Shown one piece after another: positions 49,328 to 59,849 of a stretch of 64,000 nucleotides of DNA (within the stretch, counting starts at the first letter, position 1; each line of letters opens with the position of its first letter). A program made the translations under genes and the position numbers. The DNA comes from Polynucleobacter sp. 78F-HAINBA. GTDB lineage: Bacteria > Pseudomonadota > Gammaproteobacteria > Burkholderiales > Burkholderiaceae. The stretch is from positions 62,001 to 126,000 of the forward strand of contig NZ_JACVOQ010000004.1 of the NCBI RefSeq assembly GCF_018882325.1, given 5' to 3'. Below the pieces are notes generated by a model. It was not told where the DNA came from. It did no database searches and worked only from the letters and a program-made list of their open reading frames with translations.

Positions 49328-51001
49328 TTAATTTGCTAGTGCTTTTTTCAAGCGCTCAGCAAAACGCTGTGGCGGCATATAGCCAATTACACGTTGATCT
49401 TTTAACTCTTCAGAATTGAGATCAAAGATCAAAATTCCGGGCGGGCCAAATAATCCAAAGCGCTTCAACAAAGCCTGATTCTCAGCGCTATTCTTTGTAA
49501 CATCGGCTTGCAGCAAAACAAATTTCTGCAGCTCTTGATTCACTTCAGGATTTGCGAAAGTATTGACTTCCATCTCCTTGCAAGAAATGCACCAGTCTGC
49601 ATAAAAATCTAAGAGTACTAATTTCTTTTGCTCTTTTGCTTGGGCTAAGGCTTGATCTAACTGCGCGCTAGATTCAATCACAGCAAAACTTGCATTTCCA
49701 ATCTGATGTTGGCGCTGGCCATTAGCAACGGCAGTCGTTGCACCGGTACCGCCATTCTGTAATAGTGGTGAAGCAATCCATGCCGCAGTAGCAACCAATA
49801 AAACACCCAATGTTCTTTGCAACCAAACCATCCAAATACCAGTTGATGGAATGAGGATGCGCGCTTCAATAGCAATAAAGAGGAGTGGCAAGCCCATACC
49901 CAAAGCCATTACAAAGAGGAGGCCTGCCCCCAAACTCATTGAGCCCGTTTGGGCAATGAAAGCGAGTACTCCTGCTAAAGGGGCGGTAATGCAAGGGCTG
50001 GCAACTAATGTAGAAATTCCACCCAGAGCAAAGGCACCCGCAAAACTGCCACCTTTGTGGCGCCCTGCTAATTGATCCACCTTTTGCTGCCAAGACTGGG
50101 GCATTCTGAGCTCATATAGGCCAAATAGGCTGCCTGATAAGGCCAATAGAAGCAATGCAAACCCAATCAGCGCTATAGGGCTCTGTAGAGCTCTTTGGAC
50201 ACTTCCACCTAAGGCAGCCATCAAGACTCCGGCCAAAGCATATACGCAGGCCATACCGAGCACATAGGCCACCGCCAATAAGCTTGCGCGGCCCTTACTG
50301 ATGGATTGCTTACCCTGCGTTCCAAATACCACGCTCGAGAGAATCGGCAGCATCGGAAGAACACAGGGGGTGAAAGCTAATGCCAGGCCCAGAATAAAGA
50401 AAGCTAGGAAAAGATATCCAGTTGGCGTGCTTTCTAAAAAGCGACCAATGGCATTAACGTCATCACGCTCACGCCATACATCCATTAGGCTTAATTCTTT
50501 TTTGGGGGTATTACCTGCTTCAACGCCTTCCAATAATTCTGGTATCGGCCCAGCCTTTACGCCAGTGCCTGCAAGTAGGAACTTGAGAGTCATTGGTGGA
50601 TAACAAATTCCCGCTTCAGCGCAACCTTGCAACTCCAACTCTAGATATAGAGGCTTTCCCGCTTCCGCTTTTTTATCTAGCGTGAGCAGAAATACCTGCT
50701 TATAAACCTGCATTTTCTTCTGAAAAGTTTCGTCATACTTTTCAACTCCAGCAGGGAGTGATGCCTTTACAAGCCCTAATTTACTGGGCTCGGAGCCCAT
50801 CTTGAAATGCAGGGATTCTTGATAGATGTAATAACCCTTGGCTGGAAAAATCTCCAACTCGATGTCGTTTGTATTCACCACCCACGTTGCTTCAGCCTGA
50901 AATGCTTTCTCAGGCGGTAGGAATTCTGGGGCTGCGAAAGCATTTCCAACAAAGAATAGGAGTGCCGCTAGAACCGGGATGAATTTATTAATCATTCTCA
51001 T
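49328..51001 (-). CDS. dsbD: Thiol:disulfide interchange protein DsbD
   Basis: DsbD carries reducing power from cytoplasmic thioredoxin to periplasmic partners. The 557-residue protein has a leader, an N-terminal DsbD-alpha domain with CAEAGICYPP, the membrane domain with GLALAFTPCVLPMLPILSSVVFG and VASPCITAPLAGVLAF (each holding one catalytic cysteine), and a C-terminal thioredoxin domain with CISCKEMEVNTF. I choose ATG 51001 (MRMINKF); ATG 50995 is also possible. An upstream start would overlap cutA. It lies 5 bases after the cutA stop. Confidence 0.96.
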   Translation of the reverse strand: MRMINKFIPVLAALLFFVGNAFAAPEFLPPEKAFQAEATWVVNTNDIELEIFPAKGYYIYQESLHFKMGSEPSKLGLVKASLPAGVEKYDETFQKKMQVYKQVFLLTLDKKAEAGKPLYLELELQGCAEAGICYPPMTLKFLLAGTGVKAGPIPELLEGVEAGNTPKKELSLMDVWRERDDVNAIGRFLESTPTGYLFLAFFILGLALAFTPCVLPMLPILSSVVFGTQGKQSISKGRASLLAVAYVLGMACVYALAGVLMAALGGSVQRALQSPIALIGFALLLLALSGSLFGLYELRMPQSWQQKVDQLAGRHKGGSFAGAFALGGISTLVASPCITAPLAGVLAFIAQTGSMSLGAGLLFVMALGMGLPLLFIAIEARILIPSTGIWMVWLQRTLGVLLVATAAWIASPLLQNGGTGATTAVANGQRQHQIGNASFAVIESSAQLDQALAQAKEQKKLVLLDFYADWCISCKEMEVNTFANPEVNQELQKFVLLQADVTKNSAENQALLKRFGLFGPPGILIFDLNSEELKDQRVIGYMPPQRFAERLKKALAN

Positions 51002-51006
51002 GGCAC

Positions 51007-51339
51007 TCACTTTACCTCGGCCTGCACCCACTTGCCATACAGCGCTTCATATTTTTCGGGAGCGTAGGCAATCACCTCTGGCAAATCATAAGGGTGATGA
51101 CTTTTGATGAAATTAGAAATATCTACCCACTTATCTGCAACCGTCTTTGCTGACAATAGAACTTCCCTTGCTTCGCAAATCTTGCCTTCCCAGCGATAGA
51201 TGGAATGCACACCCTCCTGAATTTGCACGCAAGCAGCCAGATGACCTTCAAGCAATTGATGCGCCATTTTCTTTGCATCTTCAAGGGATGCAAAACTGGT
51301 GACAATAATCAATAGTTCAGCAGATTGGTCTTTGGTCAT
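51007..51339 (-). CDS. cutA: Divalent-cation tolerance protein CutA
   Basis: CutA is a small trimeric PII-like protein; the name comes from copper tolerance in E. coli, but its role is not settled. The 110 residues contain IIVTSFASLEDAKKMAHQLLEGHLAACVQIQ, the conserved SIYRWEGKICEAREVLLSAKT and SHHPYDLPEVIAYAPEKYEALYGKWV. It lies between the rplQ terminator and dsbD, which it precedes by 5 bases, a common cutA-dsbD pair. Confidence 0.96.
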   Translation of the reverse strand: MTKDQSAELLIIVTSFASLEDAKKMAHQLLEGHLAACVQIQEGVHSIYRWEGKICEAREVLLSAKTVADKWVDISNFIKSHHPYDLPEVIAYAPEKYEALYGKWVQAEVK

Positions 51340-51362
51340 GATGTATTTATAGCGGTATAAAT

Positions 51363-51392
51363 GAAAAAAGCCAGACCGAAGCCTGGCTTTTA
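51363..51392 (-). terminator. Terminator of the alpha (rpsM-rpsK-rpsD-rpoA-rplQ) operon
   Basis: The minus strand reads AAAAGCCAG, a short loop, CTGGCTTTTTT: an inverted repeat with a T-run, 16 bases after the rplQ stop and about 25 bases before the cutA start. The left-hand A-run would let it work on the other strand too. Confidence 0.85.
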
Positions 51393-51407
51393 ATCTTGCT
51401 AAAGGGC

Positions 51408-51800
51408 TTAAGCCTCTTCAGCTACTGCTGTTTCTTCAACTTCCGGACGATCTACCAACTCAACCAAAGCCATAGGTGCATTGTCACCATGACGGAAGCC
51501 AAACTTCAAAATACGAAGGTAGCCGCCTGGACGAGTTGCGTAACGTGGGCCGAGCTCTGTGAAGAGTTTGGTCACGATATCGCGATCGCGTGTGCGATTG
51601 AATGCCAAGCGACGGTTTGCTAAGTTATCTTTTTTACCCAAGGTAATTAAAGGCTCAACAACCATGCGCAATTCTTTTGCTTTTGGCAAAGTCGTTTTAA
51701 TGACTTCGTGCTCCAAGAGTGAATTGGACATGTTGCGCAGCATCGCCAAGCGATGTGATGATGTTCTGTTTAGTTTGCGTAAGCCGTTTCCGTGACGCAT
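51408..51800 (-). CDS. rplQ: 50S ribosomal protein L17
   Basis: L17 lies near the polypeptide tunnel exit of the large subunit. The 130-residue protein begins [21 protein letters not shown], the family signature, and has the [20 protein letters not shown] helix and the [28 protein letters not shown] strand block, with a short acidic tail (ETAVAEEA). It is the last gene of the alpha operon, 16 bases after rpoA, and a terminator follows. Confidence 0.99.
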   Translation of the reverse strand: MRHGNGLRKLNRTSSHRLAMLRNMSNSLLEHEVIKTTLPKAKELRMVVEPLITLGKKDNLANRRLAFNRTRDRDIVTKLFTELGPRYATRPGGYLRILKFGFRHGDNAPMALVELVDRPEVEETAVAEEA

Positions 51801-51816
51801 GATGCTTCCTTTCTAA

Positions 51817-52797
51817 TTATTTCTCGAGGTTAGCTGGAGGCCAGCTTTCGAGTTTCATGCCAAGACTTAAGCCACGAGCCGCCAATACATCTTTGATTTC
51901 ATTCAAAGACTTACGACCTAAATTAGGCGTCTTCAACAATTCATTCTCTGTACGTTGAATCAAGTCACCGATGTAGTAAATGTTCTCAGCCTTCAAGCAG
52001 TTTGCAGAGCGCACTGTGAGTTCGAGATCATCAACCGGACGCATCAACATTGGATCAACCATTGAAGAGCGGCTTGGTGCGAGATCACCAGAAACTTCGC
52101 TGCTTTCGAGGGCTGCGAATACAACTAACTGGTCAACCAAAATGGTAGCGGCTTGACGAATCGCCTCTTCGGGAGACAACACACCGTTTGTTTCGATTGT
52201 CATTACGAGACGATCGAGGTCGGTACGTTGCTCAACACGAGCAGACTCAACAGCGTAGCTAACACGGCTTACTGGGCTAAATGAGGCATCCAATACGATG
52301 CGACCAATGATCTTGGTAGCTTCGTCATGGTATTGACGCATATTGCCTGGTACATAGCCACGGCCTTTTTCAACCTTGATCTGCATATCCAACTTGCCAC
52401 CAGCTGACAGGTGAGCGATAACGTGATCAGGGTTAATGATTTCTACATCATGTGGCAAATCAATATCTTTTGCAGTAACAACGCCTGGGCCTTCTTTACG
52501 CAAATTGATAGTAACTTCGTCACGTGACTGCAACTTAAATACGATACCTTTGAGGTTCAACAAAAGGTTAACTACATCCTCTTGAACGCCATCTAATGTG
52601 GAGTATTCATGAACAACACCAGCAATTGCTACTTCAGTTGGCGCATAACCAACCATCGAGGACAACAAAACACGACGTAATGCATTGCCGAGTGTGTGAC
52701 CATAGCCACGCTCGAACGGCTCCATAACAACCTTAGCTTGGTTGGCGGTAAGCGCTTCAACAGAAATAATTTTTGGCTTGAGCAAATTTGTTTGCAT
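51817..52797 (-). CDS. rpoA: RNA polymerase alpha subunit
   Basis: RpoA nucleates RNA polymerase assembly and contacts UP elements and activators through its C-terminal domain. The 326 residues show the N-terminal dimerisation domain ([23 protein letters not shown]), a flexible linker and the alpha-CTD ([40 protein letters not shown]). It lies 23 bases after rpsD and before rplQ in the usual alpha-operon order. Confidence 0.99.
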   Translation of the reverse strand: MQTNLLKPKIISVEALTANQAKVVMEPFERGYGHTLGNALRRVLLSSMVGYAPTEVAIAGVVHEYSTLDGVQEDVVNLLLNLKGIVFKLQSRDEVTINLRKEGPGVVTAKDIDLPHDVEIINPDHVIAHLSAGGKLDMQIKVEKGRGYVPGNMRQYHDEATKIIGRIVLDASFSPVSRVSYAVESARVEQRTDLDRLVMTIETNGVLSPEEAIRQAATILVDQLVVFAALESSEVSGDLAPSRSSMVDPMLMRPVDDLELTVRSANCLKAENIYYIGDLIQRTENELLKTPNLGRKSLNEIKDVLAARGLSLGMKLESWPPANLEK

Positions 52798-52820
52798 ATT
52801 TTTCCCTTGAGAGTACCTAA

Positions 52821-53444
52821 TTAGCGTGAATACAATTCGACGATCAAACTTTCATTAATTTCACCGCTAATATCTTCACGGTCAGGCACTTGCTTAAACG
52901 TTCCCTCAAGCTTGGCTGCGTCAACTGAAACCCAAGTAACAGCTGCCATTTGTCCAACCAAATTGAGTGATTCTGTAATACGCGCTTGCTTCTTCGCTTT
53001 TTCACGAATCGCCACTACATCACCAGGCTTAACCTGAATTGATGGAATGTTTACTGGGCTGCCATTGAGCAAAATTGCGCAATGAGAAACCAATTGACGC
53101 GCTTCAGCACGAGTAGAACCAAAGCCCATGCGATATACCACGTTGTCTAAACGTGACTCAAGCAACTGGAGCAATGTTTCACCAGTGTTGCCCTTACGAC
53201 GCTCAGCTTCCGCGAAGTAACGACGGAATTGACGCTCTAATACGCCATAGATACGCTTAACCTTTTGCTTTTCACGCAATTGATTACCGTAATCAGATGT
53301 TCTTGAGCCAGATGTACGGCCATGTTGACCAGGCTTAGTATCTAACTTGCACTTGTCTGACAGGGCGCGACGTGCGCTCTTTAAAAATAAGTCGGTACCT
53401 TCCCGACGTGCTAATTTGGCCTTAGGCCCTAAGTAACGTGCCAC
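52821..53444 (-). CDS. rpsD: 30S ribosomal protein S4
   Basis: S4 is a primary 16S rRNA-binding protein and nucleates 30S assembly. The 207-residue protein has [21 protein letters not shown] (without the four-cysteine zinc cluster seen in some bacteria) and the S4 domain [34 protein letters not shown] long 118-base gap with a hairpin separates it from rpsK, unlike the tight spacing elsewhere in the cluster. Confidence 0.99.
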   Translation of the reverse strand: MARYLGPKAKLARREGTDLFLKSARRALSDKCKLDTKPGQHGRTSGSRTSDYGNQLREKQKVKRIYGVLERQFRRYFAEAERRKGNTGETLLQLLESRLDNVVYRMGFGSTRAEARQLVSHCAILLNGSPVNIPSIQVKPGDVVAIREKAKKQARITESLNLVGQMAAVTWVSVDAAKLEGTFKQVPDREDISGEINESLIVELYSR

Positions 53445-53486
53445 GATGCTTTCCTTTCTTTGCCGCAGTCTTACGACCGGCGGTGA

Positions 53487-53510
53487 GTTCGCCTTTTAAA
53501 TCAGGCGAAC
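53487..53510 (-). promoter_or_regulatory. Hairpin in the rpsK-rpsD gap
   Basis: GTTCGCC and GGCGAAC are 7-bp perfect inverted arms around TTTTAAATCA, 43 to 66 bases upstream of the rpsD ATG on the minus strand. It has no T-run. A cis-acting control of S4 (S4 is an autoregulator in E. coli, though via rpsM) is possible but unproven; the gap also carries the TTAAAGCCCA word shared with the rplN leader. Confidence 0.4.
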
Positions 53511-53562
53511 AGTGGGCTTTAATAAAAAACTACTAAAACTGTTGTACTGCCAACATCCAAGC

Positions 53563-53970
53563 TTAGATACGACGACGCTTAGGAGGACGGCAACCATTGT
53601 GTGGAACTGGAGTTACGTCTTGAATCTCAGTGATCTTGATGCCCAATGAGTTCAATGCACGAACTGCTGATTCACGACCTGGGCCTGGGCCTTTGATCTG
53701 AACTTCCAAATTCTTGATACCGCATTCAATGGCTGTCTTACCAGCAACTTCAGCAGCTACCTGAGCAGCAAAAGGTGTTGATTTACGTGAGCCCTTGAAA
53801 CCCTGGCCACCAGATGTTGCCCATGAAAGCGCATTACCTTGGCGATCAGTGATCGTAATAATGGTGTTATTAAAAGAAGCGTGAACGTGTGCAATACCGT
53901 CAGCAACGTTCTTTTTAACCTTCTTGCGTGCGCGCTGTGAAGCTGCAGAAGCGGATTGTTGTTTTGCCAT
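53563..53970 (-). CDS. rpsK: 30S ribosomal protein S11
   Basis: S11 is part of the 30S platform and contacts the mRNA channel near the E site. The 135 residues show the family block [45 protein letters not shown] and the end [18 protein letters not shown]. It follows rpsM by 18 bases. The basic N-terminal extension ([20 protein letters not shown]) is usual for the group. Confidence 0.99.
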   Translation of the reverse strand: MAKQQSASAASQRARKKVKKNVADGIAHVHASFNNTIITITDRQGNALSWATSGGQGFKGSRKSTPFAAQVAAEVAGKTAIECGIKNLEVQIKGPGPGRESAVRALNSLGIKITEIQDVTPVPHNGCRPPKRRRI

Positions 53971-53988
53971 GTCAATAAACTTTCTTGA

Positions 53989-54354
53989 TTATTTCTTGAG
54001 TTGCACGCCAGACTTACGTGGGCCCTTGCGGGTACGCGCGTTAGTCTTAGTACGTTGACCACGTACAGGCAAGCCCTTACGATGACGAACGCCACGATAG
54101 CAGCCTAAGTCCATCAAACGCTTGATGCTCATCGTTACTTCACGACGAAGGTCACCTTCAGTGATGAACTTACCTACTTCATCACGCAACTTTTCCAAGT
54201 CACCGTCAGTAAGATCTTTAACTTTTTTGTCGATAGCAACACCTGTGGTTTCACAAATTTTGCGAGCACGAGTTGTGCCGATGCCAAAAATTGCTGTTAA
54301 ACCGATAACAGTATGTTGATGATTTGGGATATTTACCCCAGCGATACGTGCCAT
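53989..54354 (-). CDS. rpsM: 30S ribosomal protein S13
   Basis: S13 sits in the 30S head and contacts tRNA and L5 at the intersubunit bridge. The 121-residue protein has [30 protein letters not shown], a helix-hairpin-helix region, and the RNA-binding tail [31 protein letters not shown]. It follows rpmJ by 24 bases and opens the alpha operon. Confidence 0.99.
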   Translation of the reverse strand: MARIAGVNIPNHQHTVIGLTAIFGIGTTRARKICETTGVAIDKKVKDLTDGDLEKLRDEVGKFITEGDLRREVTMSIKRLMDLGCYRGVRHRKGLPVRGQRTKTNARTRKGPRKSGVQLKK

Positions 54355-54378
54355 GAGATTTCCTCTTAATTAACCAGA

Positions 54379-54495
54379 TCAGCCTTGACGCTGCTTATGA
54401 CGTGCGTCTGAAGAACAGATCACGCGCACAACGCGTTTGCGCTTAATGATCTTGCAATTTCTGCAAATACACTTAACGGATGCCAAAACTTTCAT
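54379..54495 (-). CDS. rpmJ: 50S ribosomal protein L36, zinc-binding form
   Basis: A 38-residue frame from ATG 54495 to TGA gives [20 protein letters not shown], continuing [17 protein letters not shown]. The C-x2-C spacing followed by C-x4-H is the zinc-ribbon form of L36, which stabilises the peptidyl-transferase region of 23S rRNA. It lies between infA and rpsM, its expected position, and was found by reading this gap. Confidence 0.97.
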   Translation of the reverse strand: MKVLASVKCICRNCKIIKRKRVVRVICSSDARHKQRQG

Positions 54496-54530
54496 AACTC
54501 ACCTCTAAAAAAATATGTACTACTTAATCT

Positions 54531-54749
54531 TTACTTCGCTCGGAAAATGATTCTTGCGCGCGTCAGGTCGTAAGGAGTCATCTCCACCGTCACCTTATCT
54601 CCTGGCAGGATGCGGATGTAATGCATCCTCATCTTTCCAGAAATGTGCCCTAGAACCACATGTCCGTTCTCTAGCTTCACGCGAAACATTGCGTTCGGCA
54701 AATTCTCAATAATTTCTCCCGCCATCTGAATTACATCGTCTTTAGACAT
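54531..54749 (-). CDS. infA: Translation initiation factor IF-1
   Basis: IF-1 binds the 30S A site during initiation. The 72-residue OB-fold protein has [67 protein letters not shown], nearly identical to the family. It lies 4 bases after secY and before rpmJ, the standard spc-operon end. Confidence 0.99.
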   Translation of the reverse strand: MSKDDVIQMAGEIIENLPNAMFRVKLENGHVVLGHISGKMRMHYIRILPGDKVTVEMTPYDLTRARIIFRAK

Positions 54750-54753
54750 TCAG

Positions 54754-56091
54754 TTAAGCGCCCATCTTAAAGTTAGCTTTTTTCATCAAAGAACCATATT
54801 GTTGTTGCATTACGAATGACTGAACTTGAGCCATGAAATCCATTGCAACAACGACAATAATCAACAATGAAGTACCGCCAAAATAGAATGGCACGTTGTA
54901 CTTCAACACTAAGAATTCTGGCAACAAGCAAACCAAAACCATATAAATTGCACCAGCCAATGTCAAACGAACCAAGATCTTGTCGATATAACGACCAGTC
55001 TGATCGCCAGGACGAATACCTGGAACAAAAGCACCGCTCTTCTTTAAGTTATCTGCAGTCTCACGGCTGTTGAAAACCAAAGCTGTGTAGAAGAAGCAGA
55101 AGAAAATAATCGCAGCTGCATACAAAATTGTGTAAACAGGTTGACCTGGGGCTAATGTTGCTGCCAAGTCTTTAATAATTCTGCTGAACATATTGGTAGG
55201 CTCGCCTGATGTAAACCAGCCAGCAATCGTTGCAGGGAACAAAATAATGGATGAAGCAAAAATTGGAGGGATAACACCAGCCATGTTCAACTTTAATGGG
55301 AAGTATGAAGACTGACCGCCATACACCTTGTTACCAACTTGACGTTTAGCGTAGTTCACCAAAATACGGCGCTGACCACGCTCTACAAATACAACAAAAT
55401 ATGTCACTGCAATACAAATCACTACGATAAGTAATGCGGATAGGATGTTCATGGAACCGGTACGAACTAATTCAAGCAAGCTACCGATTGCAGTTGGCAA
55501 GCCAGAAACAATGCCGCCGAAAATAATAATAGAGATGCCGTTGCCAAGACCGCGCTCAGTGATCTGCTCGCCGAGCCACATCAGGAACATCGTGCCAGTA
55601 ACTAAAGTAACTACTGTATTGAGTTCAAACATGAAGCCAGGATTAATAACCAAACCTGGTTGAGCTTGCAGTGCAACTGAGATACCTAATGCCTGGAATG
55701 TAGCCAAGAACACAGTGCCATAACGGGTGTACTGAGTAATCTTGCGCTGTCCTGCTTGGCCTTCTTTTTTCAAAGACTCCAAAGAAGGAACAACAATCGT
55801 CATTAACTGCATGATGATCGACGCAGAGATGTACGGCATGATTCCTAAAGCAAAAACTGTAAAGCGCGATAAAGCACCACCTGAGAACAGATTGAACATT
55901 CCTAAGATGCCATCTTTTTGACCGGAGAACAATTGAGCCAATTGGTCAGGATCAATACCTGGAACAGGAATGTGTGCGCCCAAACGGAACACGAGCAATG
56001 CCAAAACTAGGAATACCAAGCGTTGACGTAATTCGCCAAACTTGTTTCCTGATTGAGCAATATTTGCTGTGTTGGTAGGAGCGAGTGCCAT
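54754..56091 (-). CDS. secY: Protein translocase subunit SecY
   Basis: SecY is the channel of the general secretion system, with SecE and SecG. The 445-residue protein has ten membrane spans, with conserved [44 protein letters not shown], the [23 protein letters not shown] plug-adjacent region and the end [21 protein letters not shown]. It follows rplO by 17 bases. Confidence 0.99.
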   Translation of the reverse strand: MALAPTNTANIAQSGNKFGELRQRLVFLVLALLVFRLGAHIPVPGIDPDQLAQLFSGQKDGILGMFNLFSGGALSRFTVFALGIMPYISASIIMQLMTIVVPSLESLKKEGQAGQRKITQYTRYGTVFLATFQALGISVALQAQPGLVINPGFMFELNTVVTLVTGTMFLMWLGEQITERGLGNGISIIIFGGIVSGLPTAIGSLLELVRTGSMNILSALLIVVICIAVTYFVVFVERGQRRILVNYAKRQVGNKVYGGQSSYFPLKLNMAGVIPPIFASSIILFPATIAGWFTSGEPTNMFSRIIKDLAATLAPGQPVYTILYAAAIIFFCFFYTALVFNSRETADNLKKSGAFVPGIRPGDQTGRYIDKILVRLTLAGAIYMVLVCLLPEFLVLKYNVPFYFGGTSLLIIVVVAMDFMAQVQSFVMQQQYGSLMKKANFKMGA

Positions 56092-56108
56092 CGTTTACTA
56101 AAAACTAA

Positions 56109-56549
56109 TTAAACCAAGTCAACCAATTTGCCGCCAGCTGCTTCAATAGCCGCTTTCGCACCTGCAGTTGCTGTAATACCTTTGAGGGTCACAGCAATTG
56201 ACAGTTCACCAGTTTTAATTACTTTGACTGCATTGATCTGCTCGCCAGCAAAACCATGAGCTCTCAAAACCAACAAGTCCACTTCTGGCAAATTGATTTT
56301 TGCTAAGTCATTCAAAGTGATTTGACCAACGTGACGACGTGTCAAAGACACGAAACCGCGTTTTGGCAAACGACGATACATAGGCATCTGACCGCCCTCG
56401 AATCCAACCTTGTGGAATCCGCCGGAACGTGATTTTTGACCTTTGTGACCGCGGCCTGCAGTTTTACCAAGACCTGAACCGATGCCGCGACCTACGCGAC
56501 GACGATTTTTCTTGGATCCCTCTGCGGGTTTGAGTGTATTGAGTTGCAT
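56109..56549 (-). CDS. rplO: 50S ribosomal protein L15
   Basis: L15 is a late-assembly protein of the large subunit. The 146-residue protein has the glycine/arginine-rich N-terminus [32 protein letters not shown] and the C-terminal alpha/beta domain ending [13 protein letters not shown]. It follows rpmD by 27 bases and precedes secY. Confidence 0.99.
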   Translation of the reverse strand: MQLNTLKPAEGSKKNRRRVGRGIGSGLGKTAGRGHKGQKSRSGGFHKVGFEGGQMPMYRRLPKRGFVSLTRRHVGQITLNDLAKINLPEVDLLVLRAHGFAGEQINAVKVIKTGELSIAVTLKGITATAGAKAAIEAAGGKLVDLV

Positions 56550-56576
56550 ATTCTTCGCCTATTTACTTGCTAGTTA

Positions 56577-56765
56577 TTAGCCAATGACTTTAACTAGATA
56601 AGAAACTTTATTAATCATTCCGCGAACTGCTGGAGTGTCTTCCAATTCTGAAACAGAATTGATACGTCCGAGGCCTAAACCACGAACAGTTGCACGGTGG
56701 CTTTCGCGTGTGCCGATCAAGCTGCGTACCAATTGCAGTTTGACTTTGGAGTTAGATGTTGTCAT
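56577..56765 (-). CDS. rpmD: 50S ribosomal protein L30
   Basis: L30 is a small beta-alpha protein of the large subunit. Its 62 residues read [34 protein letters not shown] then [18 protein letters not shown], the complete family pattern. It lies 24 bases after rpsE and before rplO. Confidence 0.98.
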   Translation of the reverse strand: MTTSNSKVKLQLVRSLIGTRESHRATVRGLGLGRINSVSELEDTPAVRGMINKVSYLVKVIG

Positions 56766-56789
56766 TTATAGATTCCTAATCTTTTGGTC

Positions 56790-57308
56790 TTAGCCGAGAA
56801 TCTCTTCAACTGACTTACCGCGCTTAGCAGCAATTTCAGAAGGAGTGCTCATCTTGCTCAAGCCATCAATCGTTGCACGAACCATGTTGTAAGGGTTTGT
56901 TGAGCCAAGAGACTTAGCAACAACGTTAGTTACACCCATTACATCGAAGATTGCGCGCATTGGGCCACCAGCGATAACGCCAGTACCGTCTTTTGCTGGA
57001 GAAATCATCACGCGTGACGCGCCATGCTTACCAATCACAGTGTGTTGCAAAGTACCTTTACGTAAGGAAACTTTGATCATCTTGCGGCGTGCTTCGTCCA
57101 TTGCCTTTTGAACAGCAACTGGAACTTCTTTTGATTTGCCTTTGCCCATGCCGATACGACCATCGCCATCGCCAACTACAGTGAGTGCAGCGAAGCCGAG
57201 AATACGACCACCCTTAACCACTTTAGTTACACGATTAACAGCAATCATCTTCTCGCGAAGACCGTCATCACGCTCTTCGTTTTGCATCTTGTTTTGCATT
57301 TTTGCCAT
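56790..57308 (-). CDS. rpsE: 30S ribosomal protein S5
   Basis: S5 lines the mRNA entry channel and affects decoding accuracy. The 172 residues show the [48 protein letters not shown] double-stranded-RNA-binding fold, then the C-terminal domain with [22 protein letters not shown]. It follows rplR by 18 bases. Confidence 0.99.
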   Translation of the reverse strand: MAKMQNKMQNEERDDGLREKMIAVNRVTKVVKGGRILGFAALTVVGDGDGRIGMGKGKSKEVPVAVQKAMDEARRKMIKVSLRKGTLQHTVIGKHGASRVMISPAKDGTGVIAGGPMRAIFDVMGVTNVVAKSLGSTNPYNMVRATIDGLSKMSTPSEIAAKRGKSVEEILG

Positions 57309-57326
57309 GTTTTTTCCTAAACCCTA

Positions 57327-57680
57327 TTAGAACTTCAGGCCGGCTTCACGCGCAGCTTCAGCTAAGGCCTTAATACGGCCGTGGTAACGATGACCGGAAC
57401 GATCAAAAGCAACATCAACAACGCCTGCTTTAACAGCACGCTCAGCAACTAATTTGCCGATTTGTTTTGCCGCATCAGCGTTGCCGCCGTTTTTGATTGC
57501 TTGGCGCAAATCTTTTTCCATTGTTGAAGCAGCTGCTACAACTTTGGTTCCACATGGGCTGTATACCTGTGCAGAAATGTGTGAGTTGCTACGGATAACT
57601 GTTAAGCGATTTGCCAATGCTTCGGCAATGCGAATACGAGTCTGCCTAGCGCGTCTTTGTCTGGATTCGTCTTTATTCAT
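57327..57680 (-). CDS. rplR: 50S ribosomal protein L18
   Basis: L18 binds 5S rRNA in the central protuberance. The 117-residue protein has the basic N-terminus [18 protein letters not shown], then [26 protein letters not shown] and [26 protein letters not shown]. It follows rplF by 13 bases and precedes rpsE. Confidence 0.99.
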   Translation of the reverse strand: MNKDESRQRRARQTRIRIAEALANRLTVIRSNSHISAQVYSPCGTKVVAAASTMEKDLRQAIKNGGNADAAKQIGKLVAERAVKAGVVDVAFDRSGHRYHGRIKALAEAAREAGLKF

Positions 57681-57693
57681 TTTTTAATCTCGC

Positions 57694-58227
57694 TTACTTC
57701 TTCTTAGTTTCTTTCAGGTGTACAACCTCATCCACGTAGCGAACGCCCTTGCCTTTGTATGGCTCTGGTGAACGGTATGCGCGAACTTCAGCGGCAACCT
57801 GGCCAACTTGCTGCTTGTTGGAACCTTTAATAATGATTTCAGTTTGAGTTGGCGTCTCAGCTTTTACACCCTTTGGCAGGTTGTAAATAATGTCGTGTGA
57901 GAAACCTAACTGCAACTTCAATGTTTCGCCTTGAGCAGCAGCACGGTAACCAACGCCTACCAAGCTGAGCTTGCGCTCAAAGCCAGCAGTTACGCCAACA
58001 ACCATGTTGTTTACTAAAGCGCGGGCTGTACCTGACTGTGCACCAGCTTCTGGTGTGTCGTTATTTAAAACAACTGTCAATACGCCATCTTCTTGTTTCA
58101 AACCAACAGAAGGATGCAAGTTATGTGTCAAAGTTCCCAATGGACCCTTAACAGTAATGTTTGCACCGTTGATGCTGATTTCAGCGCCCTTAGGGACTGG
58201 AATAGGTGATTTACCAACGCGGGACAT
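57694..58227 (-). CDS. rplF: 50S ribosomal protein L6
   Basis: L6 is part of the factor-binding region near the sarcin-ricin loop. The 177-residue protein has two homologous domains, [21 protein letters not shown] with VKGPLGTL, and the second with [21 protein letters not shown] and [16 protein letters not shown] start at ATG 58227; the upstream open frame would overlap rpsH and is not expected. Confidence 0.99.
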   Translation of the reverse strand: MSRVGKSPIPVPKGAEISINGANITVKGPLGTLTHNLHPSVGLKQEDGVLTVVLNNDTPEAGAQSGTARALVNNMVVGVTAGFERKLSLVGVGYRAAAQGETLKLQLGFSHDIIYNLPKGVKAETPTQTEIIIKGSNKQQVGQVAAEVRAYRSPEPYKGKGVRYVDEVVHLKETKKK

Positions 58228-58237
58228 ATTTCTCTCC

Positions 58238-58633
58238 TTACGCGACGTAGCAAATAACTTCGCCACCAACGCCGTTTGCACGTGCTTTGCGGTCTGTCAT
58301 TACGCCTTGTGGGGTTGAAATAATTGCAATGCCCAAGCCATTCATCACTTCAGGAATGTCGTGACGGCCTTTGTAGATACGTAGACTTGGTGTAGAAACA
58401 CGGTCAATACGCTCAATAACAGGGCGGCCTGCGTAGTATTTGAGTTCAATGTGTAGCACTGGCTTAGCTGCTTCACCTTTGATTTCAAAACTATCGATAT
58501 AACCTTCATCCTGCAAGACTTTTGCAATAGCTACTTTAACTTTTGACGACGGCATCAAGACTACGGGTTTCTGCACTGCTTGCGCATTGCGGATCCTTGT
58601 CAACATGTCGGCGATTGGATCGCTGATACTCAT
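58238..58633 (-). CDS. rpsH: 30S ribosomal protein S8
   Basis: S8 is a primary 16S rRNA binder and, in E. coli, the repressor of the spc operon. The 131 residues show [46 protein letters not shown] and the C-terminal [26 protein letters not shown]. It lies between rpsN and rplF. Confidence 0.99.
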   Translation of the reverse strand: MSISDPIADMLTRIRNAQAVQKPVVLMPSSKVKVAIAKVLQDEGYIDSFEIKGEAAKPVLHIELKYYAGRPVIERIDRVSTPSLRIYKGRHDIPEVMNGLGIAIISTPQGVMTDRKARANGVGGEVICYVA

Positions 58634-58657
58634 GAGTTCTCCTAATTCTTTCGCCGC

Positions 58658-58963
58658 TTACCAGCTGGCCTTGGTTAAACCGGGGATTTCGCCACGGAAG
58701 GCGATTTCACGAATCTTGCTACGCGCTAAACCAAACTTGCTGAATACACCGCGTGGACGACCGGTTAATGAACAACGATTTCTTTGACGAATCGGGCTTG
58801 CGTTACGTGGAAGTGCCTGTAGCTTCAAGCGAGCTTCATAGCGCTCTTCATCACTGCGTGATTGATCAGCAATGATTGCCTTGAGTTCAGCACGCTTTAC
58901 AGCGTACTTCTCTACAGTTTTAGCGCGCTTATTCTCGCGCTCAATTAGGGATAGTTTTGCCAC
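58658..58963 (-). CDS. rpsN: 30S ribosomal protein S14, zinc-free form
   Basis: S14 sits in the 30S head near the A site. The 101 residues carry [29 protein letters not shown] and the C-terminal [43 protein letters not shown]. The long form without the two C-x2-C pairs is the zinc-independent type. It follows rplE by 9 bases. Confidence 0.98.
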   Translation of the reverse strand: MAKLSLIERENKRAKTVEKYAVKRAELKAIIADQSRSDEERYEARLKLQALPRNASPIRQRNRCSLTGRPRGVFSKFGLARSKIREIAFRGEIPGLTKASW

Positions 58964-58972
58964 GTTAGCCTC

Positions 58973-59515
58973 TTAATTGCGGAATGGGAATTTGAACGCT
59001 GCTAACAAAGCTTTTGCTTCTTCGTCAGTCTTAGCGGTCGTCGTAATACTGATGTTGAGACCACGGAGGGCATCAATTTTGTCGTATTCGATTTCAGGGA
59101 AAATGATTTGCTCTTTAACGCCGATGTTGTAGTTACCACGGCCGTCAAATGCCTTACCGGAAATTCCGCGGAAGTCACGTACGCGTGGCAAAGCAACAGT
59201 CACGAAACGATCTAAAAATTCGTACATGCGTGCACCACGCAATGTCACCATGGCACCGATTGGGTAGCCTTGACGAATTTTGAAACCAGCAATCGCTTTT
59301 TTCGCTTTTGTCACAACTGGCTTTTGACCTGCTACTTTAGTCAAATCACCAACTGCATTTTCGATAATTTTCTTGTCGTTCACTGCATCGCCCAAGCCCA
59401 TGTTCAGGGTTACCTTAGTGATACGTGGAACTTCCATTACTGACTTGTAACCAAATTTGGCGATCAAATCAGCAACAACTTTAGCTTGATAGTGTTCTTG
59501 AAAACGTGTGCTCAT
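58973..59515 (-). CDS. rplE: 50S ribosomal protein L5
   Basis: L5 binds 5S rRNA and contacts the P-site tRNA through the intersubunit bridge. The 180 residues show [21 protein letters not shown], the [24 protein letters not shown] loop and [33 protein letters not shown]. It follows rplX by 16 bases. Confidence 0.99.
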   Translation of the reverse strand: MSTRFQEHYQAKVVADLIAKFGYKSVMEVPRITKVTLNMGLGDAVNDKKIIENAVGDLTKVAGQKPVVTKAKKAIAGFKIRQGYPIGAMVTLRGARMYEFLDRFVTVALPRVRDFRGISGKAFDGRGNYNIGVKEQIIFPEIEYDKIDALRGLNISITTTAKTDEEAKALLAAFKFPFRN

Positions 59516-59531
59516 AATTTCTCCGTGCCCC

Positions 59532-59840
59532 TTATGCGCTTAAAGTTGCGCCAGTGGTTTTGAGGAAACGTTGCTTTTTACCGTCCACGAGTTTGATACC
59601 AACACGTGATGGTTTGCCGTTACCGTCAACCACAGCCACATTAGAAATGTGTACAGGCATCGTCTTGTCAATCATGCCGCCAGTAACGCCGGCTGCTGGA
59701 TTTGGCTTAACGCTCTTTTTGTAAATATTTACGCCTTCGATTACTAATTTGTTCTCGAGAACGGCTGTAACTGTCCCTTGCTTGCCCTTATCGCGGCCAG
59801 TCAACAGAACTACTGAATCACCTTTACGAATCTTTTTCAT
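59532..59840 (-). CDS. rplX: 50S ribosomal protein L24
   Basis: L24 starts large-subunit assembly at the 5' end of 23S rRNA. The 102-residue protein has the KOW motif region [26 protein letters not shown], then [11 protein letters not shown] and the C-terminal [17 protein letters not shown]. It follows rplN by 9 bases in the spc operon. Confidence 0.99.
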   Translation of the reverse strand: MKKIRKGDSVVLLTGRDKGKQGTVTAVLENKLVIEGVNIYKKSVKPNPAAGVTGGMIDKTMPVHISNVAVVDGNGKPSRVGIKLVDGKKQRFLKTTGATLSA

Positions 59841-59849
59841 ATCAGCCTC

